From assembly GCF_001314325.1 (NCBI RefSeq), contig NZ_CP009429.1, positions 3,100,501 through 3,164,500 on the forward strand: a stretch of 64,000 nt of DNA. The letters are read 5' to 3'. Position numbers and translations under genes: made by a program. The notes beneath the pieces were generated by a model, which saw only the letters and a list, made by a program, of their open reading frames with translations, was not told the origin of the DNA and did no database searches. Source of the DNA: Sphingopyxis macrogoltabida (GTDB taxonomy: Bacteria; Pseudomonadota; Alphaproteobacteria; Sphingomonadales; Sphingomonadaceae). Numbering within the stretch: position 1 is the stretch's first letter; each line of letters starts with the position of its first letter. Below, piece after piece: positions 1-8,684 of this stretch.

Positions 1-428
1 GGGGTCAGCCCGATCGCCGAATAGGCGGCGGTAAAATGCGCCGAACGCGCGGCGAGGACGATATCGCCGGCGAGCGTCAGGCTCAGCCCCGCCCCAGCCG
101 CCGGCCCGTTGACGAGCACGACCAGCGGGCATGGCATGCGCGCGAAACGCGCGACCGCCATGTGCAAGGTCCCCGCGAGCAGGCTGAGATGGGCGCCCGC
201 GCCCTCGCCCGCCGTCGCAAAGCCGCCGACATCGCCGCCGGCGCAGAACAGCCGCCCCGTCCCGGTCAGGACGACGCAGCGAATCGACCGGTCGGTTTCA
301 CAGCGGATCGCGGCGTCCACCAATGCCTTCGCCATCGCGAGATCGATGGCGTTCCCCGACGCCGGACGGTTGAGCGTAATCGACGCGATTCCGTCCGAAA
401 CGTCGAAAATTACCGGCTGATCGGCCAT
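1..428 (-). CDS. enoyl-CoA hydratase/isomerase, partial (C-terminus outside window)
   Basis: About 142 codons are visible, starting at ATG 428 on the minus strand; the C-terminal half lies before position 1. The protein shows the crotonase fold signatures. FCAGGDVGGF (residues 61-70) forms the first half of the oxyanion hole, and GPAAGAGLSLTLAGD (108-122) contains the second oxyanion glycine and the loop before the catalytic acidic residues. Family members hydrate 2-enoyl-CoA in beta-oxidation or isomerise enoyl-CoA; the substrate cannot be told from this fragment. It diverges from a TetR gene across a short intergenic region with a perfect palindrome, so control by that TetR protein is likely (inference). 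Confidence 0.9.
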   Translation of the reverse strand, partial: MADQPVIFDVSDGIASITLNRPASGNAIDLAMAKALVDAAIRCETDRSIRCVVLTGTGRLFCAGGDVGGFATAGEGAGAHLSLLAGTLHMAVARFARMPCPLVVLVNGPAAGAGLSLTLAGDIVLAARSAHFTAAYSAIGLT

Positions 429-516
429 GTTCGCCCCGTCATTTTCTGCTGCGCAGCGACCGTCGCTCGCTCACAAAGCTGCAACGTCGTGCATGGTTGA
501 AACCAGTGCGTAAGTT

Positions 517-534
517 ATATACTCATGAGTATAT
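517..534. promoter_or_regulatory. perfect 18-bp palindrome, probable TetR operator
   Basis: ATATACTCATGAGTATAT is a perfect inverted repeat centred between 525 and 526. It sits between the divergent enoyl-CoA hydratase start (428) and the TetR gene. Its AT-rich composition contrasts with the surrounding DNA. Its placement suits autorepression and control of the hydratase gene. The assignment to the neighbouring TetR is inferred from position only. Confidence 0.7.
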
Positions 535-588
535 GGAATGCTTCACCCTTTCCTGTCAACGGGAGTCCATGCCTTGCCGAGCCGCCGC

Positions 589-1245
589 ATGACCCCGATT
601 GCGTCCGAGCCCTCGCCTTTCCGCAGCCGCGAGGAGAAGCTCGCCGAGCGGGCGGAAAAACGCGAAGCCGTGCTGCGCGCCGCGGTCCGCATGTTCAACG
701 CGCGCGGGTTCCACGCGACTTCGCTCGACGACGTCGCGGCCAGCCTGAATGTCAGCAAGCCGACGATCTACCATTATCTCGGCAACAAGGAACAGGTGCT
801 GCTCGAATGCGTGAGCCGCGGGCTCGAGATGCTCGACGCCGCCGCGGCGAGAGCGCGGCTCCAAAGCGGGACCGGGCTCGACAGGCTACGCGAGTTTCTT
901 CGCAGCTATGCCGAGGTCAATATGGACGATTTCGGCCGCTGCGTGATCCGGACCGGCGACGAAGTTCTGTCGGCCGAGGGGTCCAGGCGCTTTCGCGCGC
1001 TGAAGTCGCGGATCGATGCCGCCTTGCGAAGCCTGATCGAAGAGGCTGTCGCCGACGGCTCGATCGCCGCGACCGACGTCAGGCTTACCGCCTTCACCCT
1101 CGCCGGCGCGCTCAACTGGCCGTCGCGCTGGCACCGCCCCGACGGGCCGATGTCCGCGAGCGACATAGCGATTGCCATGGTCGATATCCTGACCGCTGGA
1201 CTGGCGCCGCGAAGCGCGGCGAACGATGCTCCCCAGCCTTTATGA
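589..1245 (+). CDS. TetR/AcrR family transcriptional regulator
   Basis: A 218-residue regulator from ATG 589. An N-terminal helix-turn-helix (about residues 25-71) reads ARGFHATSLDDVAASLNVSK followed by PTIYHYLGNKEQVL, the classic TetR recognition helix region. The remainder is the variable alpha-helical ligand-binding domain. An in-frame ATG at 538 would add 17 residues, but it begins four bases after the palindrome at 517-534 and lacks a Shine-Dalgarno sequence, so 589 is preferred; neither start has a good ribosome site. Its last six bases overlap the end of the convergent LacI gene. Given the divergent enoyl-CoA hydratase it may sense an acyl-CoA or related ligand (inference). Confidence 0.87.
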   Translation: MTPIASEPSPFRSREEKLAERAEKREAVLRAAVRMFNARGFHATSLDDVAASLNVSKPTIYHYLGNKEQVLLECVSRGLEMLDAAAARARLQSGTGLDRLREFLRSYAEVNMDDFGRCVIRTGDEVLSAEGSRRFRALKSRIDAALRSLIEEAVADGSIAATDVRLTAFTLAGALNWPSRWHRPDGPMSASDIAIAMVDILTAGLAPRSAANDAPQPL

Positions 1246-2268
1246 CGTACCCCTGACGACAAGATTCGTCGGCAACAGAAGATTTCCGTCTCCCGGCTGG
1301 TTCGCATCGGCGATGATGCTGACCGCGCGAAAGGCAAGATCGGCAATCGGCTGGTGGACGGTGGTCAGCGGCGGCCACATCAGTTCGGCGATATTGCTGT
1401 TGTCGAAGCCGGCGACAGCGATATCGCCGGGGACCGACAGTCCCAGCTCGCGGATCGCGGCGATCGTACCGACGGCGATTTCATCGTTGAAGGCAAAGAT
1501 CGCATCGGGCAGCGTCGCCGCGCCCCGCAGCAGTTCCAGGCTCGCCTCGCGCCCCGCCTCGGATATGCTTTCATGCAAGTCGATGCGGGTCAGCAATATG
1601 CTCGCCGGATCGCACCCCAATTCCGCCAATGCCTCGCAAAAGGCCTGTTCGCGGACCATCGCCGCCGCATGGTCCGCGGGTCCGGCGACGACGGCGAATC
1701 TGCGGCGCCCGCTGTCCCACAAATGCCTGGCTAATTCTCGCACCCCTTGCCGCTCGTCCGCCGCGACCGCGATCGAGCGGCCTGCCTGCTTGCCGGGCGC
1801 GATCCGCACATAGGGCAGGCCATCGCGATCGAGCGCGTCGAGCAGCTTCTCGTCGTCACAGACCGGCGGCGTCAGGATCAGCGCATCGCAATGCGCGCCG
1901 CGCAGCCCCTGTTCGTAGCGGTCGACGATGCTGTCGACGCCATGGTCGAACTCCTCGAGGACCAGGTGATAGCCATATTGGCGGCACGCCTTTGCGGCGC
2001 CCCGGAAAATCTCCGCGAAATAATAGGACGACAGGTGCGGCATGAACGCGCCGATCAGAAAGGAGCGCGACGCCGCCAGCGAGCGGGCGGCCTGGTTGAC
2101 GCGATAGCCGGTCTCGCGAATCGCCGCCTCGATGCGCTCACGCGTGGCAGCGCTGACATTGGCATTGCGATTGACGACGCGCGACACGGTCTTGGCCGAC
2201 ACACCGGCGATCGCCGCGACATCATCGAGGGTGGCAGGCTTTTTCACGTCGGTGACGATAGGTTTCAT
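1240..2268 (-). CDS. LacI family transcriptional repressor of the sugar locus
   Basis: A 342-residue LacI/GalR protein. The DNA-binding HTH (ATLDDVAAIAGVSAKTVSRV, about residues 12-31) is followed by the hinge helix region (NQAARSLAASRS) and a periplasmic-binding-protein-like sensor domain containing FNDEIAVGTI and VAGFDNS, typical of the family. It is transcribed divergently from the GH3 glucosidase gene. Two identical LacI-type palindromes lie in the shared intergenic region, so it most likely represses both itself and the downstream uptake operon and is released by a sugar. The inducer is not known. Confidence 0.93.
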   Translation of the reverse strand: MKPIVTDVKKPATLDDVAAIAGVSAKTVSRVVNRNANVSAATRERIEAAIRETGYRVNQAARSLAASRSFLIGAFMPHLSSYYFAEIFRGAAKACRQYGYHLVLEEFDHGVDSIVDRYEQGLRGAHCDALILTPPVCDDEKLLDALDRDGLPYVRIAPGKQAGRSIAVAADERQGVRELARHLWDSGRRRFAVVAGPADHAAAMVREQAFCEALAELGCDPASILLTRIDLHESISEAGREASLELLRGAATLPDAIFAFNDEIAVGTIAAIRELGLSVPGDIAVAGFDNSNIAELMWPPLTTVHQPIADLAFRAVSIIADANQPGDGNLLLPTNLVVRGTS

Positions 2269-2310
2269 CGCGCCTTGTTAGCCACCGAATACGTATCCAG
2301 TCCAGTCCTG

Positions 2311-2348
2311 ATGTCAGCGCTGACATTTTCGATTGTCAGCGCTGACAT
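2311..2348. promoter_or_regulatory. two tandem LacI-type operators (TGTCAGCGCTGACA)
   Basis: The perfect 14-bp palindrome TGTCAGCGCTGACA occurs at 2312-2325 and again at 2334-2347. The centres are 22 bp apart, about two helical turns. The central CG dyad and half-sites are typical of LacI/GalR operators. They lie in the 127-bp region between the LacI gene and the GH3 gene. The identical sites placed on the same DNA face suggest cooperative binding; that is inference. Confidence 0.85.
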
Positions 2349-2395
2349 GATTAGATAGCTAGCGATTCGAGAACAGAGATAAATGGGAGAGTTTC

Positions 2396-4606
2396 ATGGG
2401 ACCGTGGCTGTGCCGCGTAGCGCTTTTTGCCGCCTGTTCGCCTTTGGCCGTCGCCGCACAGGCGCATGCCGGCGATACAAACAACGACGCCGACCGGCGT
2501 GCCGCGACGACCGAAGCGGCGATGACGAACGAAGAACGGGTGACGCTTCTCAACGGCATCCTCGCCATGCCGCTCGGCGATACCAAGATTCCCGAAGGCG
2601 CCCCGCTCGGCGCGGGCTATATTCCCGGGATCGAGCGCTTGGGTGTGCCCGCGCTGACCGAAACCGACGCCAGCCTTGGCGTTTCCTATATCGGCGGCCT
2701 GCGCGGCGACGGCGCCACCGCCCTGCCGTCGGGCATGGCGATGGGGTCGACGTGGAGTCCCGAGCTGATGCAGAAGGGCGGCGCACAGATCGCCGGCGAA
2801 GCGCATGCGAAAGGCTTCAACGTGCTGCTCGCCGGCGGCATCAACCTCGTCCGCGACCCGCGCGGCGGCCGCGCGTTCGAATATCTCGGCGAGGATCCGC
2901 TCCATTCGGGCCTGCTCGGCGGCGCGGCGGTTGCCGGCATCCAGTCGCGGAGCGTGATTTCGACGATCAAGCACTTCGTGCTCAACCCGACCGAAATCGG
3001 CCGCCAGTTCCACAACGGCATCATCGACGAAGGCGCGCTGCGGATGAGCGATCTGCTCGCCTTCGAAATCGCGATCGAAAAGGGACAGCCCGGTTCGGTC
3101 ATGTGCGCCTATAACAAGGTCAACGGCGCGCAGGCGTGCGGCAACGACCGGATGCTGAACGGCATCCTCAAGGGCGACTGGGGTTACAAGGGCTGGGTGA
3201 TGTCCGACTGGGGTTCGGTGCGGGCGACCGATTTCGCGCTCACCGGGCTCGACCAGCAATCGGGGTCGCAACTCGACGGCGCGGTATTTTTCGGCCAGCC
3301 GCTGCTCGACGCCGCCAATCGCGACAAGCGCTACCAGCGCCGCATCGCCGACATGAGCCGCCGTATCCTGCGCTCGATCTACGCCGTCGGGGTCGATCGC
3401 AATCCGCCGCGCAAGGCGCCGATCGACGCCGCCGCGGGCGCCGCGGTCGCACAGGAGATCGCCGAGAAGGGCATCGTCCTGCTCCAGAATCGCGGCGACA
3501 TCCTGCCGCTCGCCGCCACCGCAAAGCGCATCCTCGTCGTCGGCGGCTATGCCGATTCGGGTGTGCTGTCGGGCGCCGGATCGTCGCAGACGCAGGGCGA
3601 AGGCGGCCCCGCCGTGTCGCTGCCGACGATGAAGGACGGAGTATTTTCGGCGCTGATGGCGCAAAATTATCATCGTTCCTCGCCACTCGATGCCATTCGC
3701 GCCCGCGCGCCGCAGGCCGAGGTCGTCTTCCGCGACGGCCGCTATCCCGCCGAAGCGGCGGTCGCGGCGAAGAACGCCGACCTCGTCATCGTCTTCGGTA
3801 CCCAGTGGATGACCGAAGGGCTCGACGTCCCCGACCTGTCGCTGCCGCAGGGGCAGGATGCGGTGATCGCCGCGGTGGGCAAGGCCAATCCGAACACCGT
3901 CGTCGTCCTCGAAACCGGCGGGCCCGTGGCAATGCCGTGGAAGGACGATGTGGGCGCGATCGTCGAAGCCTGGTATCCCGGCGCGCGCGGCGGCGAAGCG
4001 ATTGCCGCGGTGCTGTTCGGCGACGTCAATCCGTCGGGCCGCCTGCCGGTGACCTTCCCGGCATCGGTTGCGCAACTGCCCCGCCCCGCCCTGCCCGGCG
4101 CCGAAACGGTCGAGCCGAGCTTCGCGGGTCATGGCAAGCCCGGCCAGACGCTCGACATCGACTATGATGTCGAGGGCGCCGACGTCGGTTATCGCTGGTT
4201 CGCCCGCAAGGATGAAAAGCCTCTCTATCCCTTCGGCTACGGGCTGAGTTACACCAGTTTCGAACGTTCGGGCCTCGCCGTATCGGGCGGCGCCAGCCCG
4301 ACCGCCTCCTTCACGATCCGCAACAGCGGGGCGCGCGGCGGCGCCGATGTCGGGCAAGTCTATCTGATCGAAACCCCCAAGGGGAAAACGCGCCGGCTCG
4401 CCGCCTTTGCGCGGGTCGAGCTGAAGCCCGGCGAAGCGCGCACCCTCGACGTGCCGATCGATCCGCGCCTGCTCGCCGAATGGGGACCGAAGGGCTGGAC
4501 GATCGCTCCCGGCACCTACCGCTTCGCGCTCGGCGCATCGGCCGAGGAACTGATCGAGGAAACCGCCGTCACGCTCGCCGGCAACACCTGGGGTTACCGC
4601 AAATAA
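2396..4606 (+). CDS. glycoside hydrolase family 3 beta-glucosidase, exported
   Basis: A 736-residue enzyme with an N-terminal signal peptide (hydrophobic stretch 5-23, likely cleaved before residue 26). The GH3 (beta/alpha)8 domain contains the catalytic nucleophile Asp271 in VMSDWGSV, plus GGINLVRDPRGGRAFEYLGED and STIKHFVLN, which are family signatures. The C-terminal GH3 sandwich domain and fibronectin-III-like domain follow (PFGYGLSYTSFERS). GH3 enzymes remove beta-linked glucose or xylose from the non-reducing end of oligosaccharides or aryl glycosides. A Shine-Dalgarno GGGAGA ends five bases before ATG 2396. It is the first gene of the LacI-controlled locus; its products could enter by the permease at 11907. 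Confidence 0.93.
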   Translation: MGPWLCRVALFAACSPLAVAAQAHAGDTNNDADRRAATTEAAMTNEERVTLLNGILAMPLGDTKIPEGAPLGAGYIPGIERLGVPALTETDASLGVSYIGGLRGDGATALPSGMAMGSTWSPELMQKGGAQIAGEAHAKGFNVLLAGGINLVRDPRGGRAFEYLGEDPLHSGLLGGAAVAGIQSRSVISTIKHFVLNPTEIGRQFHNGIIDEGALRMSDLLAFEIAIEKGQPGSVMCAYNKVNGAQACGNDRMLNGILKGDWGYKGWVMSDWGSVRATDFALTGLDQQSGSQLDGAVFFGQPLLDAANRDKRYQRRIADMSRRILRSIYAVGVDRNPPRKAPIDAAAGAAVAQEIAEKGIVLLQNRGDILPLAATAKRILVVGGYADSGVLSGAGSSQTQGEGGPAVSLPTMKDGVFSALMAQNYHRSSPLDAIRARAPQAEVVFRDGRYPAEAAVAAKNADLVIVFGTQWMTEGLDVPDLSLPQGQDAVIAAVGKANPNTVVVLETGGPVAMPWKDDVGAIVEAWYPGARGGEAIAAVLFGDVNPSGRLPVTFPASVAQLPRPALPGAETVEPSFAGHGKPGQTLDIDYDVEGADVGYRWFARKDEKPLYPFGYGLSYTSFERSGLAVSGGASPTASFTIRNSGARGGADVGQVYLIETPKGKTRRLAAFARVELKPGEARTLDVPIDPRLLAEWGPKGWTIAPGTYRFALGASAEELIEETAVTLAGNTWGYRK

Positions 4607-4628
4607 ACGATAAGACAGGGGGATTGAG

Positions 4629-6896
4629 ATGAAGAAGATTTGGACTTCCGCTATCGCGCTCACCGCCGCGCTCGCAGCCGCCGCACCCGCCGCGGCGCAG
4701 GATGCGGCGGCGGCGGCCGACGAACAGAGTGGCGGCTTCGGCGAAATCATCGTCACCGCGCAGAAACGCGCCGAGAATTTGCAGGACGTGCCGATCTCGG
4801 CCACCGTCCTCAGCGCCGACCAGCTTGCGTCGCGCCAGATTTTCGATCCGTCGCAGCTCCAGCTCGTCGCGCCCAGCCTGCAGGTCAAGAGCTTCAACGC
4901 CGCGCTCGGCGCCTCCAATTTCTCGGTGCGCGGCGTCGGGACATTGAGCTTCTCGAACACCATCGAAGCGAGCGTCACTTCGGTGATCGACGGCGTCGTC
5001 ATGGGAAATCCGTCGCTCGGCTTCATGAACTATCTCGATCTCGCGCAGATCGAGGTGCTCAACGGGCCGCAGGGCATGTTGTTCGGCAAGAACGCGTCGG
5101 CCGGCCTCGTCAACATCACGACGCGGCGCCCCGAACTCGGCCGCTTCGACGGGCAGGTGATGGGCGAGATCGCGCAGATGAAGGTGCCGGGCGACGGGTT
5201 GCTCTATCGCCTGCAGGGCATCGTCAACGTCCCGCTCGGCGACAATGCCGCGCTGCGCGTCAGTGCCTCGCAAACCCACACCGACCCGGTGATCAAGAAT
5301 CTCGTCGCCGTTCCCGGCAGCCAATATGGGCAGGACCAGACCAGCCTGCGCGCCAAGCTGCTCTGGGAACCGACGTCGCAGCTCAGCATCTTCATCGCCG
5401 GCGACTATGCCCATTCCTCGGGCGTCGGCTCGGGCGGCAGCGCCGACCGCATCGTCCGTCCGACCAGCCGCTTCGCCGCCGAAAACGACGATCTCGGCAT
5501 CGTCGCCGGACCCGATAATTTCTTTTCAAGCTATGGCGCCCCGACACGCGCGACCTTCGACGTCGGCGGGTTGCAGGCGAATATCGACTATGAATTCGCC
5601 AGCGGCCACACGCTCACCAGCATCACCGCCTGGCGAAAGTTCGACGCCGACAATCTGTTCGACTCCGACAAGCACCGCATCAACCTGCTCGACACCAACC
5701 ACCAGCTCTCGAAGATCAGCCAGTTCACCGAGGAACTGCGGCTGGCGTCGCCGGTCGGCCAATTCTTCGAATATCAGCTCGGCCTCTATTATTATGATTC
5801 GAAAAGCGATTCCGACATCACCGCCGCCGGCGCCAACGGGCTGACGACCCCGCCGCCAGCCGGCTTCGAGGCATGGGTGGGGACGCGCTCGACGGGGTCG
5901 ATGACCTCGAAGAGCTATGCCGCCTTCGGGCAGGGCACGCTCAACCTCAGCGACAGCTTCCGCTTCACCTTCGGCGGGCGCTACACCTCGGACAAGCTCA
6001 AGCTGCGCTCGGTCAGCGATGCGTCGGCCTTCGTCATCCCGCTCGGCGCGGCGGGGTCGCGCGACCAGCGGATCAGCGAGGAGAATTTCTCGTGGCGCGT
6101 CGGCGCGCAATATGACCTGACCGACGACGTCATGGCCTATGCCTCCGTCGCGCGCGGCTACAAGGGGCCGGGCTTCAACCTGACGATCGATCCGCGCGCG
6201 CCGCTCATCATGCCCGAAATTCCAACCTCCTATGAAGCGGGGATCAAATCGACGCTGCTCGACCGCCACCTGATCTTCAACATCTCGGGCTACACCTCGA
6301 CCTTCAAGAATTTCCAGGCGCAGGCGTTCGATACCGCCAGCAACGGCTATGTCCTGCTCAACGCGGGCGCCCTCAAGTCGCGCGGGTTCGAGATCGAGGC
6401 GTCGGCATTGCCTGCCGAAGGGCTCGTCTTCAATCTCGGGGTCAGTTACGTCGACGCCTTCTTCTCCGATTTCCAGGCCGACCGCTGCTATCCCTTCCAG
6501 CCCGATTGCCGCGCCAATGGCACGATCGATTCATCGGGCAACCGGCTGCCGAACGTGCCCAAATGGACGGTCAGCCTGACCGGCCGCTATGAAACGCCGG
6601 TGAGTGAAAGCCTCGCGGTCTTCCTGCAGGGCGCGCTTTATGCTCGCACCAAATCGAACTTCAGCTCGACCGAGGATCCGAACACCAATTTGCCGGGCTA
6701 TGCGCTGTTCGACGCGAGCATCGGGCTCAAGCAGATCGACGACAAATACAAGCTGACCCTGTTCTGCCGCAATTGCTTCGACAAGCGCCAGCCGACCTTC
6801 ATCAACTCCAACTCGCAGTCGCGCGGCGACTATTACCATATGTTCGGGCTCAACTCGTTCCGGACGCTCGGCCTCGCGCTCGAAGGCCGTTTCTAA
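4629..6896 (+). CDS. TonB-dependent outer-membrane receptor
   Basis: A 755-residue receptor. The signal peptide (residues 1-24, ending AAPAAAQ) is followed by the TonB box region and plug domain (EIIVTAQKRAENLQDVPIS from about residue 39; VLNGPQGMLFGKNASAGLVN later), and then a long beta-barrel ending in the aromatic residue Phe (LALEGRF). Such proteins import substrates across the outer membrane using TonB energy. It lies 22 bases behind the GH3 gene with a GGGGGA ribosome site, so it is probably co-transcribed. The context suggests a glycoside or oligosaccharide substrate rather than iron, because no siderophore genes are nearby. Confidence 0.94.
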   Translation: MKKIWTSAIALTAALAAAAPAAAQDAAAAADEQSGGFGEIIVTAQKRAENLQDVPISATVLSADQLASRQIFDPSQLQLVAPSLQVKSFNAALGASNFSVRGVGTLSFSNTIEASVTSVIDGVVMGNPSLGFMNYLDLAQIEVLNGPQGMLFGKNASAGLVNITTRRPELGRFDGQVMGEIAQMKVPGDGLLYRLQGIVNVPLGDNAALRVSASQTHTDPVIKNLVAVPGSQYGQDQTSLRAKLLWEPTSQLSIFIAGDYAHSSGVGSGGSADRIVRPTSRFAAENDDLGIVAGPDNFFSSYGAPTRATFDVGGLQANIDYEFASGHTLTSITAWRKFDADNLFDSDKHRINLLDTNHQLSKISQFTEELRLASPVGQFFEYQLGLYYYDSKSDSDITAAGANGLTTPPPAGFEAWVGTRSTGSMTSKSYAAFGQGTLNLSDSFRFTFGGRYTSDKLKLRSVSDASAFVIPLGAAGSRDQRISEENFSWRVGAQYDLTDDVMAYASVARGYKGPGFNLTIDPRAPLIMPEIPTSYEAGIKSTLLDRHLIFNISGYTSTFKNFQAQAFDTASNGYVLLNAGALKSRGFEIEASALPAEGLVFNLGVSYVDAFFSDFQADRCYPFQPDCRANGTIDSSGNRLPNVPKWTVSLTGRYETPVSESLAVFLQGALYARTKSNFSSTEDPNTNLPGYALFDASIGLKQIDDKYKLTLFCRNCFDKRQPTFINSNSQSRGDYYHMFGLNSFRTLGLALEGRF

Positions 6897-6909
6897 AGAG
6901 CCAGCAGCA

Positions 6910-6942
6910 GGTGCCGGACCACCGGGGGGATGGTCCGGCACC
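6910..6942 (+). other. intercistronic 12-bp RNA hairpin between receptor and phosphatase genes
   Basis: A perfect 12-bp stem (6910-6921 pairing with 6931-6942, GGTGCCGGACCA / TGGTCCGGCACC) closes a nine-base loop. It begins 13 bases after the receptor stop codon and ends 19 bases before the next start. There is no U-tract, so it is not a typical intrinsic terminator. It more likely protects the receptor mRNA from 3' decay or partly uncouples expression of downstream genes (inference). Confidence 0.65.
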
Positions 6943-6961
6943 CAACCGGAGTTTGGGCAGG

Positions 6962-8668
6962 ATGAAGAAGTGGATCGCAGCCGCGATTGGCACCATCGCT
7001 CTTGCGGCGATGAGCTCGGCGCCCGCCGTCGCTGAGGAAGGCCCGACGCCGAAGCTGGTCGTCCTGATCTCGATCGACCAGTTCTCGGCCGATCTTTTCG
7101 GTGCGAACCGCGGCGAATTTCGTGCCGGTCTCGCGACACTGGCACAGGGCATCGTCTATGCGAACGGGTTCCATGCGCAGGGCGTGACCGAAACCTGCGC
7201 GGGTCACGCGGTGATCGCGAGCGGCCGGCACCCCAATGCGACGGGTATCATCGCCAACCAATGGTTCGACCAGCGCGGCGGAGTCGACCGTTATTGCACC
7301 GACGACGGCATCCATGTCGCGGCGCGTGCGACCCGCAAGCTCGGGGTCGGGCCCGGGATGCTTCGGGTTTCGACCCTCGGTGACTGGCTGAAAGCCGCCT
7401 CGCCTGCCAATCGCGTCTTCTCGGTCGCGGGCAAGGACCGTTCGGCGATCATGATGGGCGGCCATCGTCCCGACGGCGCCTTCTGGTTCGACGGCAAGCA
7501 GGGCTTCGACAGCTGGGGCACGGATGCGGCGGAGGCGCAGCGCCGCCTGTCGCCGCTCGTGGGAATCAACGCCAGGCTCGCGCAGCGGCTGAGCGCGCCC
7601 CCGCCCGCTTGGACCTATCGCCGCGAAAGCTGCGCTGCCCGCGAAGCCGTCATTCCCCTGCCCGGCGGCAAAAGCTTCCACGCCCATCTGCCGCCCGATC
7701 CGGCGGCGTCGATCCCCGGCCAGCCACCCGCGAGCGGCCCGGCGCTCCCGCCGTGGTTCTACGATCAGGTCACCGTCGATGCCGCCATCGACCTCATCGA
7801 CAGGCAAAAGCTTGGCCGCTCGTCGGGAACCGATTTGCTCGCGGTCGGCCTGTCGGCGACCGACATGGTCGGCCACGCCTATGGCACGCAGGGTCCCGAA
7901 ATGTGCGACCAGATGGCGCGGGTTGACGAGGAAGTCGGGCGGCTGCTGAAACGGCTCGGGGACCTTCGCATTCCCGCGCTCGTCGCGCTGACCGCCGATC
8001 ATGGCGGCGGCGATATTCCCGAGCGGCTGGCGGCGCGAGGCTATCGCGATGCCGGGCGGATCGACACCGCAGCGCTGCTCACCGAACTCAACGCCGCGGC
8101 GCGCACCGCGACGGGCATCGACTGGGACCCGCTGCGTCCCGCTTATTTCGACCCGACCCAGCTCGTCGTCGTCGATGCCGGCGGGCGATCGCTCGGCGAC
8201 GCCGCACTGAAGAACCGCATTGCCGCAGCGACAGCCGCGCGCGCGCTCACCCAGCCGGGCATCGCGGGCGCATGGACGGCGGCGGAGTTGCGGACGCGCA
8301 AACCCGATGCGCGCCAGTCGCCCGACCTCATGCCGGTCGCCGATCGCATGGCGCTATCCTTCTATCCCGACCGCAGCGGCGACGTGCTGCTCGCGACCGA
8401 TCCGCTGAAAATCGCCGCGCCGCCGCTGCCCGGCCTGTTCATGATGGGCCATTCGGGACCAAGCGACTTCAACCGCCGCGTCCCCATCCTCTTCTGGTGG
8501 CCCGGCGTCGTTTATCAGGAACGTGCTCTGCCGGTGCGCGTCGCCGACGTCGCGCCCACCCTCGCCGCGGCGATGCGGGTAGCGCCGACCGATGCGGTCG
8601 ATGGCGAATGCCTTGAACTCGGCGATCCGGGCTCGGCGTGCCCCGCTTTGCCCGTATCCTCGCGATAG
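6962..8668 (+). CDS. alkaline phosphatase superfamily (PafA/PhoK type) secreted phosphodiesterase or phosphatase
   Basis: 568 residues from ATG 6962 with a signal peptide (MKKWIAAAIGTIALAAMSSA, cleavage near AVAE). The nucleophile is predicted to be Thr78 in TETCAGHAV, equivalent to the threonine of nucleotide pyrophosphatases and PhoK. Metal ligands appear in LISIDQFSADLF (Asp), GLSATDMVGHAYG and ALTADHGGGDIPE. The family hydrolyses phosphate mono- or diesters in the periplasm using two zinc ions. It is embedded in the LacI sugar locus, so it may act on a phosphorylated substrate or simply accompany nutrient scavenging. A second paralogue is at 15880-17547. An ATG-less upstream extension of the frame was discarded because the signal peptide starts here. 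Confidence 0.88.
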   Translation: MKKWIAAAIGTIALAAMSSAPAVAEEGPTPKLVVLISIDQFSADLFGANRGEFRAGLATLAQGIVYANGFHAQGVTETCAGHAVIASGRHPNATGIIANQWFDQRGGVDRYCTDDGIHVAARATRKLGVGPGMLRVSTLGDWLKAASPANRVFSVAGKDRSAIMMGGHRPDGAFWFDGKQGFDSWGTDAAEAQRRLSPLVGINARLAQRLSAPPPAWTYRRESCAAREAVIPLPGGKSFHAHLPPDPAASIPGQPPASGPALPPWFYDQVTVDAAIDLIDRQKLGRSSGTDLLAVGLSATDMVGHAYGTQGPEMCDQMARVDEEVGRLLKRLGDLRIPALVALTADHGGGDIPERLAARGYRDAGRIDTAALLTELNAAARTATGIDWDPLRPAYFDPTQLVVVDAGGRSLGDAALKNRIAAATAARALTQPGIAGAWTAAELRTRKPDARQSPDLMPVADRMALSFYPDRSGDVLLATDPLKIAAPPLPGLFMMGHSGPSDFNRRVPILFWWPGVVYQERALPVRVADVAPTLAAAMRVAPTDAVDGECLELGDPGSACPALPVSSR

Positions 8669-8684
8669 CTTTGAAAGGACAGAA

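Noticed and set aside
2351..5026. An 891-codon open frame on the minus strand opposite the GH3 and TonB receptor genes
   Set aside because: It is an antisense shadow of GC-rich coding DNA; composition is Arg/Ala/Gly-rich and it shows no domain, while the plus strand has two clear genes.
6910..6942. The hairpin after the TonB receptor as an intrinsic terminator
   Set aside because: There is no U-tract and the downstream genes appear to belong to the same locus.
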